Assembly: GCA_963920705.1 (NCBI GenBank)
Contig: OY987230.1
Coordinates: forward strand, 15,711,320-15,775,319
Origin: Odiellus spinosus
Lineage: Eukaryota; Arthropoda; Arachnida; Opiliones; Phalangiidae
DNA length: 64,000 bases
Direction of reading: 5' to 3'
Below, in pieces: positions 11,331 to 21,785 of this stretch (position 1 is its first letter; each line of letters opens with the position of its first letter). Both the position numbers and the translations under genes were made by a program. The notes under the pieces are model-generated. The model was given only the letters and a program-made list of their open reading frames with translations. It had not been told where the DNA came from and did not search any database.

Positions 11331-11615
11331 CAGTAAGGCTATCAGGGATTTTTAATGAACTCCAAATGAAAATTAAGTAGCATGTTTCAAAATATATATA
11401 TCATAAAAAACGCATCACTAAAAGTACGGGTTTTATATAGAAATAAATTAAAAATTACCCTCACCACTATGATCGCGTGGCTATTAGTGCTTACAGTCTG
11501 TTCTCGCGAGTTATGATACGTGGTAAGGTCGCTTTCGCGCGGTCTTTTTGGTACAAGTACTTAATCCAGAAAGTCATACCTTTCATAAGAAAATGATCGT
11601 TAATTATTACCCACA
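11331..11615 (-). mobile_element. Family J MITE, partial copy, minus orientation
   Basis: In reverse complement this matches the body of the J copies at 16.3 and 19-20 kb. Shared blocks are GACTTTCTGGATTAAGTACT, the AAGACCGCGCGAAAGCGACC block, and the right-hand end where GAGTTCATTAAAAATCCCTG precedes the decayed terminus. The TTAA edge is not clear here. Confidence 0.7.
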
Positions 11616-12488
11616 AATAAACTTTCTAAACGTTCAATCGATAGTTCGCCCCGTCTGTAGAAGCTTCAAGGTATGTTAACAAACATAACATCACCAGGTA
11701 TTAGTGTAACCCTTACTGATAAGACTTTTTCTTTAAGTTGGAGGGAAAAAAGGGTACCTTGATCTAATCCCTGTAGTAAAAAAAGGAGGTAAAAAATCAT
11801 TGGCCTACTTCCAAAACAGTAACTTTTTACGTCGTTCTGGTTTTTTGGTGAACTTTAGGCTTAGCGAAAAAGTAGCAAATCGTAAAAACTGTTTAACACC
11901 ATAAGATGTTGCTAAGAAGTCTGGTTGTAAAAAATAGGCCTACCCAAACTTTTAAATCTAGCCTATTCAGGAGAAAACATTTATAAAGATAGTTTTAGGT
12001 CAAATTGTTTCATTTGCAAAATCGGTAGTGTTCGAATGAGTTGAATTTTTTGTTTAATTCAGCTTCATTCGTAGTGCAGTCCAACTTTTTTTTAAAGATA
12101 GTACAGATGAATACGAATAATTTAATACTGAAGAAATGAGAATAAAAGACATTACTCGGGTTTCATTATCCCTTTAAAAATACTCGAAACAAATTTTTCA
12201 AACATTCTTGAGAAAGGAAAATTAATTAAATTAGGAAGAGAAATATTAGGAACATTTCTAAAAAAATTCTATTTTCTGTCTTCTTTATGAAATTAAGGAA
12301 AAACGTTGTTATATTACTCGATTGGCGCAACGTTACCGAAGACATTAGCCACATTCGCACTAGAGTAACAAAATCGATTTTAGAAGGTAAAATCAAAGTT
12401 CAGATATTTATATCACTCGGAATCATAAACCGATTTACTATATTTCCTCTGTTGTTCCAAGTTAGTTTGAAGCTGAATCGGTTTGAAA
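11616..12488. other. Unassigned AT-rich stretch
   Basis: No gene or clear repeat, apart from scattered GGCTTAGCG and TAGGCCTA motifs near 11865 and 11935 and a TTAA-adjacent CCCTTTAA at about 12169-12176. Confidence 0.4.
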
Positions 12489-12880
12489 GCTACGTTCACA
12501 TTATATTACCCAAATCAATTTCAAAGCGTAAAATCTACTCAATATTCAAATCGCCCTGTATCGATTTAAGCGCCATCAATTCACACATGACCTCCATTAT
12601 CCGATTTATTACCTTATCATCTGTGTACTGTTGAAGCAGAATCGGTATGAAACTGGTTCCCGAATCATTTTCGAGAAATCGATTCAAATTGTTTCGAGAA
12701 AAGACGGTTTTCCAGAGAAACGTTTGCAAACGGATTGAAAAGATTCTAAAGCCTATAATGTGACCTCACCTAAAGTGTTTGAGAAATCAATTCAAATCGT
12801 TTCAAGAAAAACCGGTTTCCCGTTCACACTTCTGCTGTGAATCGTTTTGAATCGACTCCACGTCCTAGTATGAACGTGTG
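12489..12880 (+). mobile_element. Family B MITE, copy 2, with a duplicated right half
   Basis: It starts GCTACGTTCACATT and follows B (ATATTCAAATCGCC shifted to ATTCAAATCGCCCTG, then GAAACTGGTTCCCGAATC and GAGAAATCGATTCAAATTG) to about 12770. A second, separate B right half follows (GAGAAATCAATTCAAATCG, then TCCTAGTATGAACG) up to 12880. It may be two overlapping insertions or an internal duplication. Confidence 0.65.
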
Positions 12881-13424
12881 CAGCTTATACGAGAAGGCAA
12901 ATAAAAGAATTAACTAGATATATCCTAGCCTTTGATATTGGTGACAATTATTTCAAAAGAATGAAATGAAGAATGAAAGAGAGTCAGTGGAAAAAAAAAA
13001 AAAAAAGTTTCATTTATAAGATTATAAGAAAAATTCCATTTAATTTGGAAAAAAGAGTATATAGCTGGATGGGAAACGAATTCGTTCTCCAAATTAGAAG
13101 TAATTTGGCTAGAGACTAAGACAAATAATTTATCCATCCTCAACTCTCTATAACCTTCCCACCTTATAAGCTTCATTCCCGCAATAAGGGACATTGTTAT
13201 AAGAACTATTGGCATTAACCCTCTTTTGTTAAAATTTCTTTTGTTCTTGAAGTCTAGCCTCCCCCGTCACTTCACACTTTATTCTTGTTCCTTTCTTACT
13301 TTTTTTTTCATCAACTATAGCTTTATAAAACTCCAAAGAGAGTCGAGTCAGAAATAGAAAGACATTTTTTTTAATTAAAGGAGCACCGACATACAATTCC
13401 AAAATCTGAATTTTGTATTATGCT

Positions 13425-13429
<5 letters not shown>
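12881..13429. other. Unassigned AT-rich stretch
   Basis: Open frames on the minus strand are AT-driven and unsupported. An A run lies near 12992-13006. No recognised repeat or gene. Confidence 0.4.

Positions 13430-13476
<47 letters not shown>
13430..13476 (+). repeat. T47 homopolymer
   Basis: About 47 consecutive T, the longest single-base run in the window. The exact length is the least reliable part of this sequence because such runs are error-prone. Read on the minus strand it would be a poly-A tail, but nothing upstream of it on that strand was recognised as a retroposed body. Confidence 0.9.
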
Positions 13477-13479
<3 letters not shown>

Positions 13480-13771
13480 AGAAGTCTACAAAGAAAATCA
13501 TTCTTCGTGGGGAAGTTCCTAATTATCTAAAAGTAAACGTGAACATCAAAGTACCTTCCTTGAGTTCGTGGACTATCCTATATCGTACGAGTAGTCCACG
13601 AAATAGCTTGTTTTTTTGTTGCACGCGCTTAAATTAATGAAGACCTTAAGTAAAGGGGAGTTATTGCCTCCAAAAGTGTTACATTTTTGGCCAGTGTTAC
13701 CTATATATGGTCGTCCGCGCCGAGGTAAGAGAAAGAAGGGTATGGCGTCGCAGTGACTACTGATAGCTCTC

Positions 13772-13986
13772 CAGGGCCGGATTGAGCGATTTGGTACCCG
13801 GGGGCAAAAAATATCGCGCCCCCACAACAGCTTCGCGTCCAGAAATAATTTCAAATACAATAACTAACGTCAAGTTTTTCGAAATGTTAGTAAAATAATC
13901 ACTCGAACTTGGGCATCACCAAATTTCTTGGGCGCCCCCATTTGGCTGACACTCGGTGCCCACTCTGCCCTCTTAATCCGGCCCTG
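13772..13986. mobile_element. hAT-type MITE (family P)
   Basis: 215-bp element with inverted ends CAGGGCCGGATT and AATCCGGCCCTG. CAGRG ends are typical of hAT transposons, which duplicate 8 bp. The flanking octamers TAGCTCTC (13764-13771) and TTGCTCCC (13987-13994) agree at 6 of 8 positions, as expected for an aged duplication. GC-rich subterminal parts GGTACCCGGGGGC and CTCGGTGCCCACTC support the pairing. Open frames crossing it on both strands are shadows. Confidence 0.85.
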
Positions 13987-13994
13987 TTGCTCCC

Positions 13995-14625
13995 TAAGTC
14001 ACTCAACGACTTGAAAGGGTCATATTTTAGTACAGAAACATATTTTATTATAAGGATATTTATTCCCTCCTTCAACGGTTGTAGTTATCGCGTATTTGTT
14101 TTTGGTGCCGAAACCCGGGATTTTTAAGAAAAATAAGCAAGGAGAAGTTTGACTCAGGGTTGAGTGGATTACAACACTTCGTATATAAATCTTTGATAAA
14201 ATGTTAAAGCCTAACCTAGTCTTTAAATTGCCTAGACATGTACGCTGTCCTTTTATCCGTCAATTTGGGCAGCTTGCTTTAGAGCGAGAGGGAAAAATAA
14301 AGTCTGTCAAGCCGTGGCTTTTGTGTGTGCCATTTCAATTTGTACAGTGACAGAGTGACAACCAGGCGAGCTACGAAATGGCCTACGATTAATAACCTCA
14401 ATACGCTTATATTTTGTCACATTATGTAGACGTTTATTGGTAAATGCGACGGTATATGGCCTACTACGCCATAGTACTATACTGCTCAAGATCTAATTTG
14501 AAAAACTACCAAGAATTTGGGGGTTATCTTGAGAATTTCTATTGAAAGGATAAGCTATAAATAAAATGATAAGTACATTTGAAAACATAAGAAACTTATT
14601 AAATAAAAACAAATTGAAAAGATTC
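13995..14625. other. Unassigned stretch, no gene seen
   Basis: No repeat match. Short open frames on both strands around 13909-14127 and 14307-14489 have no support. Confidence 0.4.
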
Positions 14626-15010
14626 AAGGGAAACTATACCTATTTTCGGAATCACCATGCCAAAAAACATTCAAGATTTTTTCTAACAATTATTGGACGC
14701 GTTTTAGGTGTTTAAATTAATTTCTAAAAGTGGTTAAATTTGAATGTAAATTAAGTATAAAATCGAACCAATCAGATGAACCCAACCTTGGAACCCAACG
14801 GCTCCAGCCATCAACGTACTGTACAGTTATCCCCAATTTATTCTGAAGGCGTCGCTTTCGCCATCTGGCGAAGTTTTTAACAAACTACCGTGATAGCGCT
14901 GTTAAAGGCTGAAATAATATGATTGGCCCGAATTTATACTTAAACTAATAATTGTCAAAAAATTCTGGAATAGGTTCTGAAAATAAATTCAAAAGTTTTT
15001 CCATTTTTAT
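14626..15010. mobile_element. Family G MITE, long-core variant (copy 3)
   Basis: Left end AAGGGAAACTATACC and right-side blocks CTGGAAT and AATAAATTCAAAAGTT place it in G. The middle differs from copies 1 and 5: it carries CGCCATCTGGCG (14859-14870) and GATAGCGCTGTTAAAGGCTG, both shared with the copy at 18355-18600. It runs directly into a J fragment (15014-15068). Confidence 0.7.
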
Positions 15011-15013
15011 ATT

Positions 15014-15068
15014 ATGAATCGTTTCTTAACGAGATTTCCGAAAACACTACTCAAATTCCAATTGGATT
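15014..15068 (+). mobile_element. Family J fragment
   Basis: GAATCGTTTCTTAACGAGAT followed by TTCCGAAAACACTACTCAAA matches the right-hand part of J copies (compare 16640-16685). The rest is missing. Confidence 0.55.
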
Positions 15069-15335
15069 GCGTTAGAAATCGGTAACTATCACTTTCTAAG
15101 TATATCTCATGTTGATTATATGTTATTTATGATAAAACACTAAGTATATAAATTTCTAAAAGATCCTTGGGCTGATATGGCTTCTTTTGGGCCAAGTTAA
15201 AGTGCATTTAATACTTTTGATCTTATGTACCAACCCCTAGAAAGGAATACCTAGAAATTCCGATGATCTAGAAAGAACGGCGGAATAAAAAATACTTCGA
15301 TATTGCTATTCAAGTTGAATTGGCACTATGTAAAG

Positions 15336-15380
15336 AGTTTGGGCGGATGATACACAATATTACGACTCATAGGTAAAACA
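15336..15380 (+). repeat. Family F motif
   Basis: GGGCGGATGATACACAATAT followed by TACGACTCATAGG is a diverged copy of the F core, whose consensus is GGCGGATTGATACACAATGT followed by TAAATCTCATA. Confidence 0.6.
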
Positions 15381-15555
15381 TTAGTCGTTTAAAACTCGTA
15401 TTAATTCAGAATATAGTCCATTCAACTTAATCGAAGTAACGGGTACATTATGAGACGGGTAAAGTTCCATACCTGTTCAAGCAAAGTTTCACTTCATTAA
15501 CTATCTCAAGTCGACCGATCAGAAAAAAGTCATGACTAAGATTAGTTTGCATTAT

Positions 15556-15630
15556 AGACAAAGTTAAGGCGCATTGATACACAATGTTATACCTCATTGG
15601 GGATAAAGTACTTGTTGCAAATGAGACTTT
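15556..15630 (+). repeat. Family F motif
   Basis: GGCGCATTGATACACAATGT, then ACCTCATTGGGG and AAAGTACTTGTTGCAAAT, matches the F core and its 3-prime extension (AAAAGTAGT..GCAAACT). Confidence 0.7.
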
Positions 15631-16264
15631 GAGATTTAAAACTCGGGGTCATGGAGTCTTTTTTAGGGTTTTGCTACAATATGTATCTCTCAGTTCTAGT
15701 TCTCTAAGTAATCTCAAACAGCGGGGTAGTCTTCCAGTCTCCATGCAGCTGCAATCAACAACACTCTGAGATTGCAATAACTCCTCAGTCTTAAGTCCCA
15801 TAATCTAAGGGGGAAAGATTTGGAATTGTACCCGCTGTTTTTTTAGATTGATTCTAACTGTAATTTTTATATATATTTTTTTTTCTGTATCTCATCTGGG
15901 TCTTTTGGTGGCGGATTCCACCCCATAGCCACCATTATTTGGTCCTACTGGGAATAGATGGCTTCCCATTCCGATCACAAGCAGCTGCCCCCCTTTGAGA
16001 AAAAAGAAAAAACTAAACGCCCAATACTTTCTTCAATTCTTCCCCGGGAGAGGGCATAAGTACTTGAATCTTTCTTACACCGTATGTAAGTGGAGATCCT
16101 CTACAGAGTATAGACAATTCTCTTATACGCAGTAGTATGCCGAAATATTTGAATTTTTTAAGGGGAAGTTGAAATATAAAACTAGTTTTATTTAATTTCT
16201 AAAAGGAAAGAAAGAAAAAAATTAAAGAAAATGACGTCACAATTTCTTAAGTCTCCTTATTTTA
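15631..16264. other. Unassigned stretch
   Basis: No gene or repeat match was seen. One perfect CRE octamer TGACGTCA lies at about 16231-16238, which is not significant alone. Confidence 0.4.
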
Positions 16265-16723
16265 AAGATTGTGACAGATAAATAAACCAAGAATGCCCGA
16301 ATCTTCATAGAATATAGTCCTAAATAAAGAAACCTGTCTGGGGTGTAATTTACAAGTTCACGACGACTTCGTGACGTTATCCAAGTACACGGAAGTACTT
16401 GATTGGCTTTTAAAGCCTAACTTCTTAATAGCTTATTTCTGGAACGCAATTAACGTACGAAAAGTAGGACTTTCTGGTTTAAGTACTTTTGCGAAAAATA
16501 CCGCGCGAAAGCGACCTTATCACGTGCCAGAAAGCGCGAGAATAAATTGTATGCTCTACAATATCTACACGCCCACAGTGATGACGTAGTATTACTGTCA
16601 CGGTATTTATTTCTATAATACACATGCATGTACATTTTAAATCGTTTTTTTAACGATATTTCCGAAAATGCTACCCAATTTCCATTTAGAGTTCATGAAA
16701 AATACGTATCAGCCTCACTTTAA
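16265..16723 (+). mobile_element. Family J MITE, copy 1
   Basis: The right end is exact: CAGCCTCACTTTAA, with TTAA at 16720-16723. The body carries TTATTTCTGGAACGCAATTA, GTAGGACTTTCTGG, GCGCGAAAGCGACCTTATCA and GAGTTCATGAAAAATACG, all found in other J copies. The left boundary is approximate. J ends (TTAAAGTGAGGCTG) resemble the TTAA-targeting Kolobok-like families but differ from A, G and R in the third triplet. Open frames on both strands are shadows. Confidence 0.75.
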
Positions 16724-18354
16724 TCCAACCTTATTTATTCAAGAGTAGTTAGCTCTATGACAAAACTTGATGCGAATTAATAAACCAATAATTAAAAAGA
16801 AGTGTCTTTTCCAATTCCTGTCGAACACGAGTAAATAGAGGTCAAAAACAGAAAGCTCCCCACTTCTTTATAGAACAACAAATGACTTTAGAGTGGAAGT
16901 GAAAGAGACAATATCTAGCCCCAATAGCCACGACAAAGCTTAACTAAGGAAGGATACCACTAGAACTATACACGATGGGATGGGGGGCTAAAAAAAGAGC
17001 TAAATTGGTCCCGGGAGATCTTAGTTTTAAAAGCAAAGGAGGCGCTAAGATTTATCCTTTATAACGGAATTTGGCCGAGAGAGGACGCCATTAGAGGTTG
17101 CTTTCTATACCTCTCCCTTCAGATAGCGTCTTCAACAACGTTTAGTGAGACTGTCAGAACGCGGCTAAAACGAGTACGATTGGTCAATATCAAAAGACCA
17201 AAATATACCCACTTTGTTTTAGCCGTAGGAAGTTACTTTCCAAGGACCAAGGCTTAACATAGTTTCGTAGCAAAAATGGGTGGTTTTCAAAATACCCCTT
17301 CAGCTGTTATCATTACCTCCCTTAACGTAGCTTTATTCGGACTTTCCCCGGTATGTTTTTAATCAGAATCAGGTTAAGAATTCATCTCTAGACTATGTTC
17401 CAATAGCTGCATCTCCAAACAAACAAAATTACGAAGAAAAACTGATCCCTTTCTTAAAACGCGCTGAAATTTCCGGCTGATTTTTTAATATATGATAAGA
17501 GGCACTCGGGAATTCCTGCAGTGTCTGAAGTAATTGCGTAGCCCGACGCTCTTTTCAGACATTCATATCAAACAGGATGTTCAATGGGTCGGTCTTAAGT
17601 ACCTGTGGTATAACCGAAGTGTTTTTGAAACTCGCGTAGTTACAAGGAAGTCTATTTTACTCGGTTTAGACTGTGCAGAACATTGGGGTTGAGTTGAAAT
17701 GAATCCTATAGGTTTTTGTATATATACCATTATACTTCACCTTAAATACATTCCCGAAAATCTCTACGGCGGAACCCCAAATTAAGATGGGTTTAGTGTA
17801 CAAGTCCTTAAGGGTTAACCTCCTAAAACCAAAGCTTTCTTTTTTGAGTGAAAACCGAGTGGTTAGGCTACAAACTTAAAAACAAATAATTTTCGTATGG
17901 GGATACTAAATTGTAGAGACATTAAAGGCTATGTGAAAACATCATGATATCAGAAAGAGATAATAGGAGAATACCCTAAGTGCTAGACTTTCAAAGGAGC
18001 GTGTAAGACAGCAAAGATTGAGCGAGTACGAGAAAAAACGAAAAAATTTCGCGCTCCCGCTACGCCAGGGCTCACCAGACTTATTGCAATGGCGATCGAC
18101 TTTAAGATTTCAAATTTCCTCGAACCTTTAGAGTTAAAATTACGCACCATCGTCTTACAAAACACGATGCTCCCAGATGCCACAGTAGTTACGCGAAGTG
18201 ACGAAGTTAAAATTAAAATTGCGATTAAAAATACAAGTTTCAAAATAGTTGCATTCCATGGCTCTATCTTTAAGTATCCCTAATCGTTGATTTTACGTCT
18301 GACTCTCCCTTTATTATCCCCAATCCATCATTTTGCAATATATTTTGACGGTGT
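16724..18354. other. Unassigned stretch, partly CpG-rich, no gene seen
   Basis: The 17000-17260 and 18000-18260 parts are GC-richer, with open frames on both strands at the second. Neither has a domain or splice support. CCCACTTTGTTTTAGCCG (about 17210) has a relative at 47505-47522 (ACTTTTGTCTTAGCCG), suggesting an unlisted old repeat. Confidence 0.4.
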
Positions 18355-18600
18355 CTTCTCGCCATCTGGCGGCGTTTTAAAGAAACTCAAACGCGATGGC
18401 GCTGTTGAATACTAAAATAATGATTGGGTGAATTCACCCTACGCCGAAATTCAAACCTAACTCAATTTCCGAATTTAAATGTCACCTAAAAATTGTAGAA
18501 ACTAGAAACATGTTTTTGTTCTTAATTTTGTGTACAGACTCTGAAAATAAATTCTTAAGCTGCAGTGTTACGTAATTTTTAGCTCGTCGTTTCCCTTTAA
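18355..18600. mobile_element. Family G MITE, copy 4 with CTCF-like motif, left side lost
   Basis: It ends TTTTTAGCTCGTCGTTTCCC and TTAA (18597-18600), as other G copies do. CGCCATCTGGCGG (18360-18372) and GCGATGGCGCTGTTGAA are shared with copy 3. The left terminus is not recognisable. Confidence 0.65.
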
Positions 18601-19027
18601 GAATAGAATAAGCCCTTAAATAATGTGCACAGACAATTCACTTTAGATAAATTAGGGAATAATGTAAACTTAAAAGTTTCGTGAATAATTAATAACCCAC
18701 CTGTTTCAAAGGTTAGCTAGGTAAACAACACTTGCACTTAATATATTATACGCTATCTTAAAGCGTGATACTCTTAAAACACGAATATATTCTTATATAA
18801 CATTAAAATATTTTCAACTCACCATTTTAATTAACGTAACCATCTGATATCCACGTGCATTTGAAGTTCCTTACAATTTCACGCGAACCACGGCTTCCTT
18901 TATATCGCATTTGCCATTTGATTAATTATGTCATTCGTTTCAGAATTCTGAAAAGAAATAATTTAAACCATTTTAATGACAATTATAAAAGACATCATTA
19001 AGTGAGATTAAATTGCAAACTTAATAC
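18601..19027. other. Unassigned AT-rich stretch
   Basis: No gene, RNA or repeat match was recognised. Confidence 0.4.
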
Positions 19028-19080
19028 TTAAAGTGAGGCTGTCACCTAATATAGATTATATTTTTAGTTTTAGCGTACTA

Positions 19081-19421
19081 TCAGAAGCGGATGAAACCCT
19101 CCTTTGAAGTCTATTACTCCCTGGTCTTGTCTACCCCTCTCTGCATGGGTTAGTTTCAAAAAGCGCGATTTGTACGCATCCTAACGGTAGATATTTTCGA
19201 AGCGGGAGTTCGTCGAGCGAATATCTCTAGCAGCCTTGGAGTTTGTCAAAAAAAAACGTCGTCGTTTGTGGAGAGAGAGAATTTCCAATTTTCCGTAGAC
19301 TGTCGATGAAGTAGGACCCCTCCGATCTCGTAAAATTGGGAATTTTACCCATACAGAGAGGAGCGCTATATGGAACATTAGAGTATAGTAGACTTCAAAG
19401 GAGGGTTTCATCGGCTTCTGG
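19081..19421 (+). mobile_element. Family C MITE, copy 1 (TSD TACTA)
   Basis: 341-bp element with inverted ends (T/C)CAGAAGCSGATGAAACCCTC, flanked by TACTA at 19076-19080 and 19422-19426. It is inserted in J copy 2. The uninterrupted site is present in J copy 3 (GACTACTAAATCGC, TACTA at 54514-54518), which proves the boundary. Internal landmarks are GCGGGAGTTCGTCGAGCGAA and GTTTGTGGAGAGAGAGAATT. No transposase frame. The superfamily is not assigned. Confidence 0.92.
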
Positions 19422-19550
19422 TACTATTAAAAAGCCATATTCAAAATTTTACGCCTCTCATGGATTGACGCGTTATAATAAAAGAAAATAACAAAAAAAA
19501 AATGTAATTTTGTTCCCGATACAATATTTACTAGCCCGATTCCAGTCTAA

Positions 19551-19728
19551 AGGCCCATTTACAAAAGAGTGGAAAGCTGAAGCGTAATCTGATGCATGGA
19601 GCAATAACAACCGGAGGCATAGGTTCATACATCGTTTAAAAATGAGATTTTGGAACCTATGCCTCCTCTTGTTATTGTTCCATGCATCGGCTTACGCTTA
19701 AGCTTGCCGCTCTTTTCTAAACGGGCCT
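19551..19728. mobile_element. Family K MITE, Harbinger/Tourist-like (TSD TAA)
   Basis: 178-bp almost perfect inverted repeat with arms of about 78 bp. Ends are AGGCCCATTTACAAAAGAG and, from the other side, AGGCCCGTTTAGAAAAGAG. TAA flanks both sides (19548-19550 and 19729-19731). A 3-bp TWA duplication with GGCCCGTTT-type ends fits the PIF/Harbinger superfamily. It lies inside J copy 2 and is therefore younger. Only one copy is present here. Confidence 0.85.
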
Positions 19729-20024
19729 TAAATGTTTGAAGTAGACTTACTGAAGAAGACGACAAGGGTTTTAAATCAGTCTTATTATTTTCGTACGAAA
19801 GGTAGGACTTTCTGGGTTAAGTACATTTACGAAAAAGACCGCCCGAAACTTCCGAAAGCGACATTATCACTCGTGACAAGACGCGCGAGAATCAACTGTA
19901 GCTACGCGATTATAAAACATTTTTTCTATGACATTTTAGTCGTGTTCAAAGATATTTTCGAATATGCTATAGTGCTCAAATTCTATTTGGAGTTCACGAA
20001 AAATCCGTCAAAGCTTCACTTTAA

Positions 20025-20887
20025 TATAACTCCTCGAAAGATTAAAAGTATATATATATATATATTCTCTCGATTAATCAAGAAGAGAAATAAATATAGC
20101 TTCTCAAATTTCAAGTGCTTATACCTTTCACAATTGTGATAATTGAGAGTGTTAGAATGTCTTATACCATAGGTACATTTGTCACCAGAATCTTCCCGAA
20201 CTATAATTGCATCTCAATTACTGGTACGAAGATAAATTACGCCATTTCCACGCGTCACGGAGTACAGATAAATACGGCCTCGAAGGGGAAAATATCAAAT
20301 CCAACCGCGGGATAATGTTATACAATCGTCCCAACCATATACAGTATAGAATTAATGGTAAGATACGCTCAAAACCCCTCATCGACAGCTTTTACGTATT
20401 CATTAAAATTTGAACGATGGTGGATGGCAAGACTGTCGATAAAGTCAGCGCTTTTAAACAATATTATAATAGGGTTACGGGGAAATTACCCCAGGTGGCA
20501 CCACTGAGCTGATATTAAGGTCAAAAGATTGTAATCCAAGTTTAATGTTAAATAATATGCAAAAGAAAATATTTTGAATACAAAAGTGTTAATTCAATCC
20601 AAAAATCAAGATCTTGGGTCTAAATTTTCGAAATGACCTTTCTACACCACCAATTTTTGACCTATTTCGACTGCATTGTTTTCTAGAAACAAGTTAGTTT
20701 CGCCCCAATCAATAAAGTACTATTTCTTGAAAACATAAATCACAACGTTTTAAAAGAAACCATCTCAAAAATAACTTGACAGCGTGGTAAAAATCACGGT
20801 TAAAAACGATTAGGATGTTGACAAGTCCCAAGGAGGATTACTCTAAAGGACTAAAAATGACACCATATTTTTATCGATACTATCCTC
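20025..20887. other. Unassigned stretch
   Basis: Short overlapping open frames at 20115-20413 have no recognisable domain. Otherwise AT-rich with no repeat match. Confidence 0.4.
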
Positions 20888-20950
20888 ATAGTGTTGAAAC
20901 TACTTTTCCTTATGCGATTTAACATTGTTTATCAACGCGCCTCAGCTTTT
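20888..20950 (-). repeat. Family F motif, minus strand
   Basis: Read on the minus strand: GGCGCGTTGATAAACAATGT, then TAAATCGCATAAGG and AAAGTAGTTTCAACAC. It matches the F core and extension. Confidence 0.7.
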
Positions 20951-21102
20951 TTCCCATTTTGGGAACTTTTAACTATTCCAGAAGCAATAAAAATAAAGGC
21001 AGTTATATGGAGAGAAAAAAGATCTAGCAGTGGCGTCGTCACACTTATCTATCTTTCACCAACATTCACTTTATTGTCTCTAAGCCAGTGAATAATATTG
21101 AA

Positions 21103-21115
21103 GGGGGGGGGGGGG
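21103..21115 (+). repeat. G13 homopolymer
   Basis: Thirteen consecutive G in AT-rich DNA. Potential quadruplex or slippage site, and the length may be uncertain. Confidence 0.9.
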
Positions 21116-21575
21116 ACTAAGACAAAGTAAACTTAATGGTTGTTAATTGTCTAAAGCTTGGGATAGTGAGCGTCACTCCCTTTAGACGTCAACCCAAGCG
21201 TCAACCAACTTAAGTACAAGCTTTATATATATATACGCCAAAGGGTGTTCGCTAGCTTTTCTGCTAAAATGAAGGTTCCAAGGGATTAACCGAAGCTAGG
21301 GTAGGGGGTGAGGGTTTGGAACGATCCTTTAAGACGGATTAGGGGAAGCCATCGCCGCCTGTTATTTAATTGTTGATAAACCGTTTTCAGCTTGATTGTG
21401 TTGCCAAGGTGCGAGGATTAAAATTTCCTGCCCTTCCAAAATTACATCTTTTCTTGAATTTGTCGGAATTTGAGGGGTAAATGAGGCGTGACATTTAAGA
21501 GATGCCGAAAGTTTACATAATTAAAACTGAAGAGAAAATTATTTACTTTAATTACTGTTAAACTAAACGATTTTA

Positions 21576-21785
21576 AAGGGACACTGAAGTTAATTTTTGG
21601 TTGTATTTTCTACGAAATTGGGAATACGATAAATCGATAAAAATCACTTGTTATTAGGTTGCATTCTCCCGTTAAGGACGATGTAATTTTTAAAAATGGA
21701 TTTAAAATTGATTTATCAGACATTTTAGTAAAAAGTAAAAATGAATCTAAACTAATTTATATAGTTCACCCTCCCTTTTAAGGTT
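21576..21785. mobile_element. Fragmented TTAA elements (R and A ends)
   Basis: TTAAAGGGACACTGAAG opens the stretch. An A right end (TCACTTGTTATTAGGTTGCA then TTCTCCC) lies at about 21637-21672. An R right end (ATATAGTTCACCCTCCCTTT) closes it at about 21765-21782. It is probably an A remnant inside or beside a decayed R copy. Confidence 0.5.

Larger units (their letters stand above)
19028..20024 (+). mobile_element. Family J MITE, copy 2, interrupted twice
   Basis: TTAA at 19028-19031 followed by AGTGAGGCTGTCACC opens the element, and AAGCTTCACTTTAA (TTAA 20021-20024) closes it. Inside lie a C element (19081-19421) and a K element (19551-19728), each with its own target duplication. Subtracting both inserts leaves about 470 bp, close to J copy 1. 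Shared body blocks are GATTATATTTTTAG, ATTCAAAATTTTA, GTAGGACTTTCTGGGTTAAG and GAGTTCACGAAAAATCCG. The 135-codon frame across the right half is not conserved in the sister copies. Confidence 0.85.

Noticed and set aside
16231..16238. CRE octamers TGACGTCA at about 16231, 24662 and 45161
   Set aside because: Three exact octamers in 64 kb are not clearly above chance and lie in no common context.
19732..20139. 135-codon open frame, the longest in the window
   Set aside because: It lies across the right half of J copy 2 and starts in the duplicated TAA flank of the K insertion. Other J copies do not keep it open.
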